Shown here piece after piece: positions 16,190 through 23,797 of a stretch of 50,529 nucleotides of DNA. The stretch comes from Burkholderiales bacterium (GTDB taxonomy: Bacteria; Pseudomonadota; Gammaproteobacteria; Burkholderiales; Casimicrobiaceae), in the NCBI GenBank assembly GCA_025927765.1, contig JAICKU010000020.1, positions 1 to 50,529 of the forward strand. Direction: 5' to 3'. Position 1 is the stretch's first letter. Every line of letters starts with the position of its first letter. The notes below the pieces were generated by a model that saw only the letters and a list, made by a program, of their open reading frames with translations, had not been told where the DNA came from and did not search any database. The position numbers and the translations under genes are program-made.

Positions 16190-17671
16190 ATGACGATGAG
16201 CGCCGAAACGCCGCCGCGCGGCGCGAATCCGGCCCCCTCGCGGGGCAGCGCAGCGGCGAAGCCGCACGCGCGGGGGAACCACATCCCCCTGGTTTTGTAC
16301 GACAACTACGCGCGCGCCCTGCGCGAGTTCGCGCCGCTTCACGCGGACAAGCCCGTCGGCCTCTACACCTGCGGCCCGACGGTGTACGACTACCAGCACA
16401 TCGGCAATTACCGGACGTTCCTGTTCGAGGACCTGCTGAAGCGCGTGCTGGGGTGGAACGGCTACGACGTGCTGCACGTGATGAACGTGACCGACGTAGG
16501 CCACCTCACGTCCGACGCCGACACCGGCGAGGACAAGATGGAGAAGGGGTCGCGGCGCACGGGGAAGACGGCGTGGAACATCGCCGCGCTCTACACGGAG
16601 GCGTTCGTCGACGATTTGCGCGCGCTGAACGTGATCGAGCCCGACGTGATGCCGCGTGCCACCGCGCACATTCCCGAGCAGATCGCGTTCATCGCCGACC
16701 TCGAGGCGAAGGGCTACGCGTACCGAACGTCGGACGGCATCTACTTCGACACGAGCCGCCAGCCCGACTACGGCTATCTCGCACGGCTCGATCGCGCGGG
16801 CCTCGATGCGGGGCGCCGCGTGGATCTCGGCGAGAAGCGCAACGCCACCGACTTCGCGCTGTGGAAGTTCTCGCCGCCCGACGCAGAGCGGCAGATGGAA
16901 TGGGACAGTCCGTGGGGCGTCGGCTTCCCCGGCTGGCACATCGAGTGCTCGGCGATGGCCGAGCGCTATCTCGGCGACTGGTTCGACATCCACTGCGGCG
17001 GCGAGGACCACATTCCCGTCCATCACACGAACGAGATTGCGCAAACCGAGGCGCGCTCGGGAACGCGGCTCGCGAACTTCTGGATGCACGGGTACTTCCT
17101 GCTGGAAGGCGACGCGAAGATGGCGAAGTCGGCGGGCGAGTTCCTGCGCCTGAAGGCGCTCGTCGATCGCGGCTACGACCCGCTCGCTTATCGCTACCTC
17201 TGCCTCACCGGCCACTATCGATCGCAGCTCAATTTCACCTGGGACGCGCTCGACGCGGCGGCGACAGGCCTTGCGCGGATGCGTACGGCGTTCCACGCGC
17301 TGCCCGCGGATGCTTCGGTCGCGCCGGATGAAGGCTTCGTCGCGCGCTTCTCCGCCGCGATCAACGACGACCTGAACGCGCCGCGCGCACTGGCGATCGC
17401 GTGGGAGGCGCTGCGCGGCGACCTCGCGCCCGCCGTCAAGCGCGCGACGCTCGCGCGCTTCGACGACGTGTTCGGTTTCGCGCTGTCAACGTGGCAGCCC
17501 GCGCAGGAGGCGATTCCCGGCGAAGTGGAAACGCTTGCGCGGGCGCGCGCGGCGGCGCGCAAGGCAAAGCAGTGGGCCGACGCCGACCGGCTGCGAGGCG
17601 AACTGCAGAACGCCGGCTACGACGTCGAGGACAAGCCGGACGGCTACGCGCTGAAGCGCCGTGAAAAGTAG
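16190..17671 (+). CDS. cysS: Cysteinyl-tRNA synthetase with N-terminal extension
   Basis: A class I synthetase that charges tRNA-Cys. GLYTCGPTVYDYQHIGN holds the zinc Cys and the HIGH-type motif; GWHIECSAM and HCGGEDHIPVHHTNE add zinc ligands; KMAKSAGEF is the KMSKS loop; the C-terminal anticodon-binding part ends QWADADRLRGEL and YDVEDKPDGYALK. The protein is 493 residues; most CysRS start about 25-35 residues closer to the CGPTVYD motif. The extra N terminus (residues about 1-38) is encoded largely by a copy of a repeat (16232-16280) that elsewhere is intergenic. The annotated ATG at 16190 stands right after the GNAT gene; a TTG just before YDNYARALRE would give the usual length. Confidence 0.95.
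   Translation: MTMSAETPPRGANPAPSRGSAAAKPHARGNHIPLVLYDNYARALREFAPLHADKPVGLYTCGPTVYDYQHIGNYRTFLFEDLLKRVLGWNGYDVLHVMNVTDVGHLTSDADTGEDKMEKGSRRTGKTAWNIAALYTEAFVDDLRALNVIEPDVMPRATAHIPEQIAFIADLEAKGYAYRTSDGIYFDTSRQPDYGYLARLDRAGLDAGRRVDLGEKRNATDFALWKFSPPDAERQMEWDSPWGVGFPGWHIECSAMAERYLGDWFDIHCGGEDHIPVHHTNEIAQTEARSGTRLANFWMHGYFLLEGDAKMAKSAGEFLRLKALVDRGYDPLAYRYLCLTGHYRSQLNFTWDALDAAATGLARMRTAFHALPADASVAPDEGFVARFSAAINDDLNAPRALAIAWEALRGDLAPAVKRATLARFDDVFGFALSTWQPAQEAIPGEVETLARARAAARKAKQWADADRLRGELQNAGYDVEDKPDGYALKRREK
16232..16280. repeat. Repeat of the element A family inside the 5' end of cysS (element C)
   Basis: The run GCCCCCTCGCGGGGCAGCGC and what follows, to GGGGGAACC, aligns with the plus strand of the element between actB and actC (GCCCCCTGGGGGGCAGCG to GGGGGGACC) with a few small insertions. 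In orientation it is inverted relative to the ORF direction of that copy. It lies in frame in the N-terminal extension of CysRS and encodes a Pro/Ser/Ala/Arg-rich stretch. Confidence 0.55.
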
Positions 17672-17688
17672 AGTCTGACCCTGCTTTT
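17664..17688. terminator. Bidirectional hairpin between cysS and the anti-sigma gene
   Basis: AAAAGTAG (17664-17671) pairs with CTGCTTTT (17681-17688), with one G-T wobble, around a nine-base loop. A T run on one strand and an A run on the other suit termination from both sides. It overlaps the stop codon of cysS and abuts that of the convergent gene. Its loop and right arm contain GAGTCTGACCCTGC, the same 14-mer found in the palindrome after lutC (49616-49629), so it is also a half-site of the TCTGACCC repeat family. Confidence 0.6.
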
Positions 17689-18404
17689 CAGTACATCCGC
17701 TCGACCGAGCCCGAATACAGCACCGGCCCCGTCGGCTTGCCCGTCGGCGAGCCGCCGGGCGGCTCGACGCTTACGGCGAGCGACGCGATGTTCGACAGGC
17801 GCTCGTCGGCGGGATTGTCGAGCGGCACGCGCGTGAGGTTCCCGGCGGGAATGACGCCGAGCGCGTGCGGTGCGCCCGACTGCGGCAGCGCCCACAGCTC
17901 GAACACGGTTCCCGCTGCGGGTTTGGCGTTGGCGACGCTCTTCACCGTCAGGTAGCGGTCGCCGCGGAGCGCCGTCGCGATCAGCGCCGGCTTCGCATCG
18001 GCGCCGGCGAGCACGACGACGATCGGCGCCACGGGCAGTTGCGGCGCGCGCCGCCACTCGAGCACGCCGATCGTCGCGATCACCGCGAGGCTCGCCGTGG
18101 CGAGCGTCTGCCACAAGCCCACGCGCTCCCACCAGCGCACGCGCGGCTTCGCGGGTGCCGTGCCCCGCAAGCCGAGGCCCGCGACGATGCCGCGCCACAC
18201 GCGCGGCGGCGGCGTGATCGGCGGCACGGCGCTCGCGAGCGAGGCGAGCTTGCGCTCCCATTCCGACAATGCGGAGGCGACGATGCGGTCGCGGCGCGCG
18301 ATCGCCTCGAGGCGCCGGCGCGCGCGCGGCGATGTGGTGCCGAGCGCGTACTCGGCGGCGAGCCGGTCGAGCCGTTCGCGACGATCGCCGCGGGCGAGAT
18401 TCAT
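17688..18404 (-). CDS. RskA-type anti-sigma factor
   Basis: A 238-residue protein with an N-terminal zinc-less anti-sigma helix region (RLDRLAAEYALGTTSPRARR, the AEYVLG-type motif), one membrane helix near residue 100 (TLATASLAVIATIGVLEW) and a C-terminal periplasmic RskA domain. That domain carries the typical FELWALPQSGAPHALGVIPA and LAVSVEPPGGSPTGKPTGPV. The family holds its ECF sigma factor at the membrane until regulated proteolysis releases it. The ATG overlaps the sigma-factor stop (ATGA). The distance and order sigma then anti-sigma are as expected for this pair. The signal is unknown. Confidence 0.9.
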   Translation of the reverse strand: MNLARGDRRERLDRLAAEYALGTTSPRARRRLEAIARRDRIVASALSEWERKLASLASAVPPITPPPRVWRGIVAGLGLRGTAPAKPRVRWWERVGLWQTLATASLAVIATIGVLEWRRAPQLPVAPIVVVLAGADAKPALIATALRGDRYLTVKSVANAKPAAGTVFELWALPQSGAPHALGVIPAGNLTRVPLDNPADERLSNIASLAVSVEPPGGSPTGKPTGPVLYSGSVERMY

Positions 18405-18991
18405 CGCGTGACTTCCGCGCCGTCGAGGCAGCGGCGCAGCCGCTCGAGACCGCGGCGCACCCACGACTTCACCGTCCCGAGCGGCTCTGCGAGGTGCAAC
18501 GCGAGCTCGCTGTGCGAAAAGCCATGGAAGAACGCGAGCGCGATCGCCTGCTTCGGCCCCGCGTCGAGCGCATCGACGCAGTCGCGGATCGCACGCGCGT
18601 CGGCGCCGGCAAGCAGCATGTCGACCGGCGACGGCGCATCCGACACGCCTTCCCACGGCGCCTCGTCGTCCCCGCGGTCGATCGCGACCGTGTCGACCTC
18701 GCGCCGGCGCAGGTGATCGAGCGCGCGATGACGCACGATCGACGCGAGCCACGTCGATGGCTGGCTCTTCGCGGCGTCGTACGTGCCTGCGTGATGCCAG
18801 ATGCTCACGAACGCCTCCTGCACGATCTCCTCGGCGAGCGGTGCCTGGCGAACGATACGAAGCGCGATCGCATACAGATGCGGCGACGCCTGCCGGTAGA
18901 GCTCGGCGAACGCGCGCTCGTCGGCCTGCGCCACGCGCGCGAGCAGCGCGCGCAGATCGCTGCCGTGTTGGGCGCCGCCGGCGTCGTTCAT
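18401..18991 (-). CDS. ECF RNA polymerase sigma factor (SigK-like)
   Basis: A 196-residue sigma-70 family protein with only regions 2 and 4. Region 2 runs from AFAELYRQASPHLYAIALRI to AEEIVQEAFVSIW and STWLASIVRHRALDHLRR; region 4 runs from LDAGPKQAIALAFFHGFSHS to GTVKSWVRRGLERLRRCL, the helix-turn-helix that reads the -35 element. It pairs with the RskA-type anti-sigma factor directly downstream. The SELALHLAEPLGTVKSWVRR form is typical of the SigK/SigL-like ECF group linked with RskA. It starts 22 bp after the ATR gene in the same direction, so it may also be expressed from that gene's promoter. Confidence 0.9.
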   Translation of the reverse strand: MNDAGGAQHGSDLRALLARVAQADERAFAELYRQASPHLYAIALRIVRQAPLAEEIVQEAFVSIWHHAGTYDAAKSQPSTWLASIVRHRALDHLRRREVDTVAIDRGDDEAPWEGVSDAPSPVDMLLAGADARAIRDCVDALDAGPKQAIALAFFHGFSHSELALHLAEPLGTVKSWVRRGLERLRRCLDGAEVTR

Positions 18992-19013
18992 CGGGGCCGC
19001 GTGCGATTCGACG

Positions 19014-19577
19014 CTAATGGCCGGCGCCGCGCGCGCGATCCTTCTGCCACAGCACGTCGGGCGCGCCGGCGGCGCGATTCAGCGTGCGCGCGAGGACGAA
19101 CAGCAGGTCCGACAGCCGGTTGAGGTACACGCGTCCCTGCGCCGGCTTGTCGCCGGTCGCACCCATCGCGATCATCCGGCGCTCGGCGCGCCGGCATACG
19201 GTGCGCGCGACGTGCATGTGCGCCGCCGCCGGCGTGCCGCCCGGCAGGATGAACTCCTTCAGCATCGGCAGGCTCTCGTTGTAGTGCTCGACGGCCCCTT
19301 CGAGGCGCGCGATGTGCGCATCGCCGATGGCCGTGTGGCCCGGAATGGACAGTTCGCCGCCGAGATCGAAGAGATCGTGCTGGATGTCGGTGAGGAGCGC
19401 GCGCACGTCGTCGGGCAGTGCCTGCGCGAGCACGACGCCGATCGTCGAATTGAGCTCGTCGACGGTGCCGATCGCCTCGATCCGCGGGTCGTCCTTGGCC
19501 ACGCGCGAGCCGTCGCCGAGGCCGGTGGTGCCGGCGTCGCCGGTACGCGTGACGATGCGTGAGAGGCGATGACCCAT
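19014..19577 (-). CDS. Cob(I)yrinic acid a,c-diamide adenosyltransferase, PduO type
   Basis: A 187-residue protein of the ATR (PduO) family, which transfers the adenosyl group of ATP to cob(I)alamin. The N-terminal ATP-binding loop reads TRTGDAGTTGLGDGSRVAKD, followed by the IEAIGTVDELNSTIG motif (with the Arg-Asp pair in DDPRIEA) and the C-terminal VCRRAERRM and YLNRLSDLLFVLAR helices that complete the trimer site. The ATG at 19577 has AAGGA seven bases upstream. Adenosylcobalamin users (for example methylmalonyl-CoA mutase) are not in the window. It is divergent from the acyl-CoA ligase and reads towards the sigma/anti-sigma pair. Confidence 0.93.
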   Translation of the reverse strand: MGHRLSRIVTRTGDAGTTGLGDGSRVAKDDPRIEAIGTVDELNSTIGVVLAQALPDDVRALLTDIQHDLFDLGGELSIPGHTAIGDAHIARLEGAVEHYNESLPMLKEFILPGGTPAAAHMHVARTVCRRAERRMIAMGATGDKPAQGRVYLNRLSDLLFVLARTLNRAAGAPDVLWQKDRARGAGH

Positions 19578-19676
19578 GAGCGTTCCTTTCGATGGCGCGG
19601 CGGGAGGAATGCTCGCATCTTGCCTCATCCGGCGTCGCGGGGCGACCGGGCGCGAAACCGCGGCAAGCGCCAGGTT

Positions 19677-19685
19677 TGCTACGAT
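19677..19685 (+). promoter_or_regulatory. Possible extended -10 promoter of the acyl-CoA ligase gene
   Basis: In the 142-bp divergent gap between the ATR and ligase genes, TGCTACGAT fits an extended -10 element (TGn-TAnnnT). No convincing -35 sequence lies 17 bases upstream. Transcription would start near 19692, close to the GAGGAGG ribosome site. Weak, by eye only. Confidence 0.3.
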
Positions 19686-19719
19686 TGACGTCCACAGCGC
19701 GAGAGGAGGAGCTGCCGCC

Positions 19720-21357
19720 ATGGCCGCGGGCCAATACGACGAGAACCTCGCGCGGCGCGCCGCGAACTACGCGCCGCTGACGCCGCTGTCGTTCATCGCC
19801 CGCGCCGCCTACACGTGGCCCGCGCGCACTGCGGTCGTTCACGGCACGCGCCGCTACAGCTGGCGCGAGACCTACGAGCGTGCGCGCCGGCTTGCCTCCG
19901 CGCTCGCGCATCGGGGCATCGGCGTCGGCGACACCGTCGCCGTCATGCTCGCGAACACGCCGGAAATGATCGAAGCGCATTTCGGCGTGCCGATGACCGG
20001 CGGCGTGCTGAACACGCTCAACACCCGCCTCGACGCCGACGCGATCGCGTTCATGCTCCAGCATGGCGAGGCGAAGGTGCTGATCACCGATACGGAATTC
20101 GCGCCGACGATCGCCGCCGCACTGGCGAAGGTGGACGGGAAGCCACTGGTGATCGACGTCGTCGACGCGCTGGGCCCGGGTGGCGACCTCCTCGGCGAAT
20201 CCGATTACGAGACGTTCATCGCGCACGGCGACACCGATTTCGCATGGCAGCCGCCGCAGGACGAGTGGGACGCGATCGCGCTCAACTACACGTCGGGCAC
20301 GACGGGCAATCCCAAGGGCGTCGTCTACCACCATCGCGGCGCGTATCTCAACGCGCTGTCGAACATCGTCGACTGGAGCATGCCGCGCCACGCGACGTAC
20401 CTGTGGACGCTGCCGATGTTCCACTGCAACGGCTGGTGCTTCCCGTGGACGATGGCGGCGAACGCGGGCACCAACGTCTGCCTGCGCAAGGTCGAGGCGA
20501 AGGCGGTGCTCGACGCGATCCGCACCGAGAAGGTCACGCATTACTGCGGCGCGCCCATCGTGCACGCGATGCTGATCAACGCGCCCGACGCGTGGAAGCA
20601 GGGCATCGACCACGCTGTCCATTGCCTCGTCGCGGCTGCGGCGCCGCCGGCGGCCGTCATCGAGGGCATGGAGCGCATGGGCTTCGACATCACGCACGTC
20701 TACGGGCTGACCGAGACGTACGGGCCGGCGGCGGTCTGCGCGAAGCACGAGGAGTGGGCATCGCTCGACATCGCCGCGCGCACCGAACGCAACGGCCGCC
20801 AGGGCGTGCGCTACACGGTGCAGGAGGGCATGACGGTCATGGACCCGGCGACGATGCTGCCGGTGCCGGCCGACGGCGAGACGATGGGCGAAATCATGTT
20901 CCGCGGCAACATCACGATGAAGGGGTACCTGAAGAACCCGCAGGCGACCGACGACGCATTCGCGGGCGGCTGGTTCCACTCGGGCGATCTCGCGGTCATG
21001 CAGCCCGACGGCTACGTGAAGATCCGCGACCGCTCGAAGGACATCATCATCTCGGGCGGCGAGAACATCAGCTCCCTCGAAGTCGAGGACGTGCTCTATC
21101 GGCACCCGGCGATCCTCGGCGCCGCGGTCGTCGCCAAGCCCGATCCGCGCTGGGGCGAAACGCCGTGCGCGTTCATCGAGCTCAAGCCCGGCGCGAGCCT
21201 CCAGCCGGAGGAGGTGGTCGAGCATTGCCGGCAGCACCTCGCGCGCTTCAAGGTGCCGAAGAGCGTGGTGTTCGGCGAGTTGCCCCGCACGTCCACGGGC
21301 AAGATCCAGAAATTCGTGCTGCGCGAGCGGGCAGGCTCGGCGCAGGCGATCGAGTAG
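19720..21357 (+). CDS. AMP-forming acyl-CoA synthetase
   Basis: A 545-residue adenylate-forming ligase that activates a carboxylic acid to acyl-AMP and then to the CoA thioester. Motifs are the P-loop YTSGTTGNPKG (about residues 189-199), YGLTETYGPA (about 327), GWFHSGDLAVMQPDGYVKIR with the Asp that binds ribose, SGGENISS (about 445) and the C-terminal catalytic Lys in TSTGKIQK (about 526). The N-terminal NYAPLTPLSFIARAA and the CGAPIVHAMLINAP stretch resemble medium-chain/DmdB-like ligases, so the substrate may be a short or medium acid rather than a long-chain fatty acid. The ATG at 19720 has GAGGAGG upstream; the frame is open further upstream, but that part is non-coding in character. 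It leads an operon with the crotonase-fold gene and Liv transporter. Confidence 0.92.
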   Translation: MAAGQYDENLARRAANYAPLTPLSFIARAAYTWPARTAVVHGTRRYSWRETYERARRLASALAHRGIGVGDTVAVMLANTPEMIEAHFGVPMTGGVLNTLNTRLDADAIAFMLQHGEAKVLITDTEFAPTIAAALAKVDGKPLVIDVVDALGPGGDLLGESDYETFIAHGDTDFAWQPPQDEWDAIALNYTSGTTGNPKGVVYHHRGAYLNALSNIVDWSMPRHATYLWTLPMFHCNGWCFPWTMAANAGTNVCLRKVEAKAVLDAIRTEKVTHYCGAPIVHAMLINAPDAWKQGIDHAVHCLVAAAAPPAAVIEGMERMGFDITHVYGLTETYGPAAVCAKHEEWASLDIAARTERNGRQGVRYTVQEGMTVMDPATMLPVPADGETMGEIMFRGNITMKGYLKNPQATDDAFAGGWFHSGDLAVMQPDGYVKIRDRSKDIIISGGENISSLEVEDVLYRHPAILGAAVVAKPDPRWGETPCAFIELKPGASLQPEEVVEHCRQHLARFKVPKSVVFGELPRTSTGKIQKFVLRERAGSAQAIE

Positions 21358-21369
21358 AAAGGAGTTGCG

Positions 21370-22164
21370 ATGAACGCGCCGGTCGAGGCGGGAGTGAATC
21401 CGTTCGTGTTGACCGACACGAGCGCCGGGGTACGGACGTTGACGATGAATCGTGGGGAGCGTTTCAACGCGCTGTCGCGCGACATGCTGGCCGCACTCGA
21501 GCGCGAGCTCGACGCGGCGGCCGAGGACGCGAGCGTGCGCGCGGTCGTGATCGCCGCGACCGGGCGCGGGTTCTGCGCCGGGCACGACCTCAAGGAATTG
21601 CGCCAGTCGGGCGAAGACGTGCATCGCGACATCTTCGCGGCCTGCAGCCGCGTGATGATGAAGCTCACGCAGCTGCCGAAGCCGACGATCGCGCGCGTTC
21701 ACGGCATCGCGACCGCCGCCGGCTGCCAGCTCGTGTCGATGTGCGACCTCGCGGTGGCCGCCGACACCGCGCGCTTCGCGCTGCCCGGCGTCAACGTCGG
21801 CGTCTTCTGCTCGACGCCGGCGGTGGGGGTGGGCCGCAACGTCGGCCGCAAGCGCGTGATGGAGATGCTGCTCACCGGGGATCCGATCGACGCTGCGACC
21901 GCGCTCGAGTGGGGTCTCGTGAATCGGGTCGTGCCGCTCCCCGAGCTCGACGCCGCCGTTGCGCATTTCACCTCGCGCATCCTGGCCCGCAGTGCCGCGG
22001 TGATCGCGCTCGGCAAGCGGGCGTTCTACCGGCAGATCGACGAGACGCTCGGCGCCGCGTACGACTCCACGTCGGAAGTGATGCGCTGCAACCTGGCGCT
22101 TCCCGATTCGGCGGAAGGCATCGACGCATTCCTCGAGAAGCGCGCGCCGCACTGGCGGTCGTGA
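21370..22164 (+). CDS. Enoyl-CoA hydratase/isomerase family protein (ECHDC3-like)
   Basis: A 264-residue crotonase-fold protein. The oxyanion-hole and CoA-binding parts are present: ATGRGFCAGHDLKEL (about residues 65-78) and HGIATAAGCQLVSMCDLAVA (about 113-132). The two catalytic glutamates of classic enoyl-CoA hydratase are absent: the position in GGGCEL reads GCQL, and the one in QPE reads LPG. The following NVGVFCSTPAVGVGRNVGRK is typical of the ECHDC3-like branch, whose reaction is unclear. The protein may therefore be an isomerase, a thioesterase or a non-catalytic CoA binder. GAAAGGAG precedes the ATG, which is 13 bases after the ligase stop. Confidence 0.88.
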   Translation: MNAPVEAGVNPFVLTDTSAGVRTLTMNRGERFNALSRDMLAALERELDAAAEDASVRAVVIAATGRGFCAGHDLKELRQSGEDVHRDIFAACSRVMMKLTQLPKPTIARVHGIATAAGCQLVSMCDLAVAADTARFALPGVNVGVFCSTPAVGVGRNVGRKRVMEMLLTGDPIDAATALEWGLVNRVVPLPELDAAVAHFTSRILARSAAVIALGKRAFYRQIDETLGAAYDSTSEVMRCNLALPDSAEGIDAFLEKRAPHWRS

Positions 22165-22192
22165 AGCCGCGCGCGGGGGCCGGCCGGGTATC

Positions 22193-22201
22193 TGTGATAA
22201 T
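22193..22201 (+). promoter_or_regulatory. Possible extended -10 promoter before livG
   Basis: TGTGATAAT in the 99-bp gap between the crotonase-fold gene and livG is an extended -10 match (TGn then GATAAT, compare TATAAT) and one of the few AT-rich spots in the region. No good -35 is seen. The rest of the gap is GC-rich without a clear element. It would give the transporter genes their own start site besides read-through. Confidence 0.35.
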
Positions 22202-22263
22202 CCGCCGCCTGACAGGGAGCGAGGGGGCGGCGACGCGACGCGAAACGCGCGCGTAGGCGGGGC

Positions 22264-23016
22264 ATGGGCGACATCATTCTCGAGGCGCGCGGACTGACGA
22301 AGGAGTTCAAGGGCTTCGTCGCGGTGAACGACGTCAACCTGGCGGTCGAGCGCGGCACCATTCACGCGCTGATCGGCCCCAACGGCGCCGGCAAGACCAC
22401 CTGCTTCAACCTGCTCACGCATTTCATCACGCCGACGTCGGGCCGCATCTTCTTCAACGGCCGCGACATCACGGGATCGCGTCCTGCGGCGATCGCGCGG
22501 CAGGGTCTGGTGCGCTCGTTCCAGATCTCGGCGGTGTTCCCGCACCTGACGGTGCTCGAGAACGTGCGCATCGCACTGCAGCGCAAGCGCGGCCGCTCGC
22601 TCGACTTCTGGCGCTCCGAGCGCGTGCTGACGTCGCTCGATACGCGGGCGCGCGAGCTGATCGACGCCGTCGGCCTCGCGCGTTTCGTCGACTCCACCGC
22701 GGGCGAGTTGCCGTACGGCCGCAAGCGCGCGCTCGAGATCGCGACCACGCTGGCACTCGACCCCGAAATGTTGCTGCTCGACGAGCCCACCGCGGGCATG
22801 ACGCACGAGGACGTCGACCGCATCGCCGCGCTGATCCGCAAGGTTGCGGCCGATCGGACGGTGCTGATGGTCGAGCACAACCTGTCGGTCGTGTCGACGC
22901 TGTCCGATCACATCACCGTGCTCGCGCGCGGCGAAGTGCTTGCGCAGGGCAACTACGAAACCGTGTCGACCAATCCGGCGGTCGTCGAAGCCTACCTTGG
23001 GGCAGCGCATGGCTAG
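22264..23016 (+). CDS. livG: Branched-chain-type ABC transporter ATP-binding protein LivG
   Basis: A 250-residue ATPase of the LivG type. Walker A is GPNGAGKTT (about residues 39-47), the Q-loop follows in VRSFQISAVFPHLTVLEN, a degenerate signature PYGRKRALEIATTLA precedes Walker B LLLDEPTAGMTHED, and the switch His is in MVEHNLSVV. The signature begins LPYGRKR rather than LSGGQ, a normal feature of LivG. The protein pairs with LivF on the cytoplasmic side of LivH/LivM. Its last codons overlap the livF start (the ATG lies inside the final His-Gly codons), so both ATPases are coupled. Confidence 0.93.
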   Translation: MGDIILEARGLTKEFKGFVAVNDVNLAVERGTIHALIGPNGAGKTTCFNLLTHFITPTSGRIFFNGRDITGSRPAAIARQGLVRSFQISAVFPHLTVLENVRIALQRKRGRSLDFWRSERVLTSLDTRARELIDAVGLARFVDSTAGELPYGRKRALEIATTLALDPEMLLLDEPTAGMTHEDVDRIAALIRKVAADRTVLMVEHNLSVVSTLSDHITVLARGEVLAQGNYETVSTNPAVVEAYLGAAHG

Positions 23017-23737
23017 CCCGCTGCGTTCGCCGGCGTCGGCATCGCTGCTCGCCGTGCGCGACCTGCAGGCGTGGTACGGCGAATCGCACATCCTGCATGG
23101 AGTGTCGTTCGACGTGGCGCAGGGCGAGGTCGTCACGCTGCTCGGCCGCAACGGCGCCGGCAAGACGACGACGCTCAAGTCGATCATGGGTGTGGTGCCG
23201 CGGCGCGAAGGCTCGGTCGCCTTCGAGGGCGACGAGACGGTGCGCATGTCGTCTTACCGGATCGCGCGGCTCGGCATCGCGTGGTGCCCCGAGGAGCGCG
23301 GCATCTTCTCGAGCCTGAACGTCGAGGAGAACCTGATGCTGCCGCCGAAGGTACGCGACGGCGGCCTCACGGTGGCGCAGATCTACGAGCTCTTCCCGAA
23401 CCTGCAGGAGCGGCGCAGGAGCCAGGGCACCAAGCTTTCCGGCGGCGAGCAGCAGATGCTCGCGATCGGCCGCATCCTGCGCACGGGCGCGCGGCTGTTG
23501 CTGCTCGACGAGCCCACCGAGGGCCTGGCGCCGGTGATCGTCCAGCACATCGGGCGCACGATCCACGCGCTGAAGGCGAAGGGCTTCACGATCCTGCTCG
23601 TCGAGCAGAACTTCCGCTTCGCGGCGACGGTCGCGGACCGGCATTACGTGATGGAGCACGGCCGCATCGTCGACATGATCGCGAACACCGAACTCGAACG
23701 GAACATGGGCAAGCTGCACGAGTACCTGGGTGTCTAG
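23009..23737 (+). CDS. livF: Branched-chain-type ABC transporter ATP-binding protein LivF
   Basis: A 242-residue ATPase. Walker A is GRNGAGKTTTLKSIMG, followed by the LivF-specific IAWCPEERGIFSSLNVEENL, the signature KLSGGEQQMLAIGRIL, Walker B LLLLDEPTEGLAPVI and the switch His/Gln region LLVEQNFRFA. The N-terminal start at 23009 gives the normal length; an upstream in-frame start at 22940 would only read through the end of livG. It dimerises with LivG to drive transport. A stable hairpin of the TCTGACCC family (23748-23774) separates it from the binding-protein gene. Confidence 0.93.
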   Translation: MASPLRSPASASLLAVRDLQAWYGESHILHGVSFDVAQGEVVTLLGRNGAGKTTTLKSIMGVVPRREGSVAFEGDETVRMSSYRIARLGIAWCPEERGIFSSLNVEENLMLPPKVRDGGLTVAQIYELFPNLQERRRSQGTKLSGGEQQMLAIGRILRTGARLLLLDEPTEGLAPVIVQHIGRTIHALKAKGFTILLVEQNFRFAATVADRHYVMEHGRIVDMIANTELERNMGKLHEYLGV

Positions 23738-23747
23738 AACCGGGAGG

Positions 23748-23774
23748 TCGGGGTCGGAGCAGCTCTGACCCCGA
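23748..23774. repeat. TCTGACCC-family hairpin between livF and livK
   Basis: TCGGGGTCGGAG (23748-23759) pairs with CTCTGACCCCGA (23763-23774), with one G-T wobble, around a three-base loop. It shares CAGCTCTGACCCCGA with the element between nuoN and lutA (45392-45406). In place it could slow or partly terminate transcription after livF or protect an mRNA end; the ribosome site of livK (ACGGAGG) lies just downstream and is free. Confidence 0.65.
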
Positions 23775-23797
23775 AGTCCCACAACGGAGGAATCACG

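Noticed and set aside
18988-23247. A 1419-codon minus-strand frame opposite the ligase, crotonase-fold and livG genes.
   Set aside because: Antisense shadow: its Arg/His/Asp-rich sequence has no domain, and all genes on the other strand are clear families.
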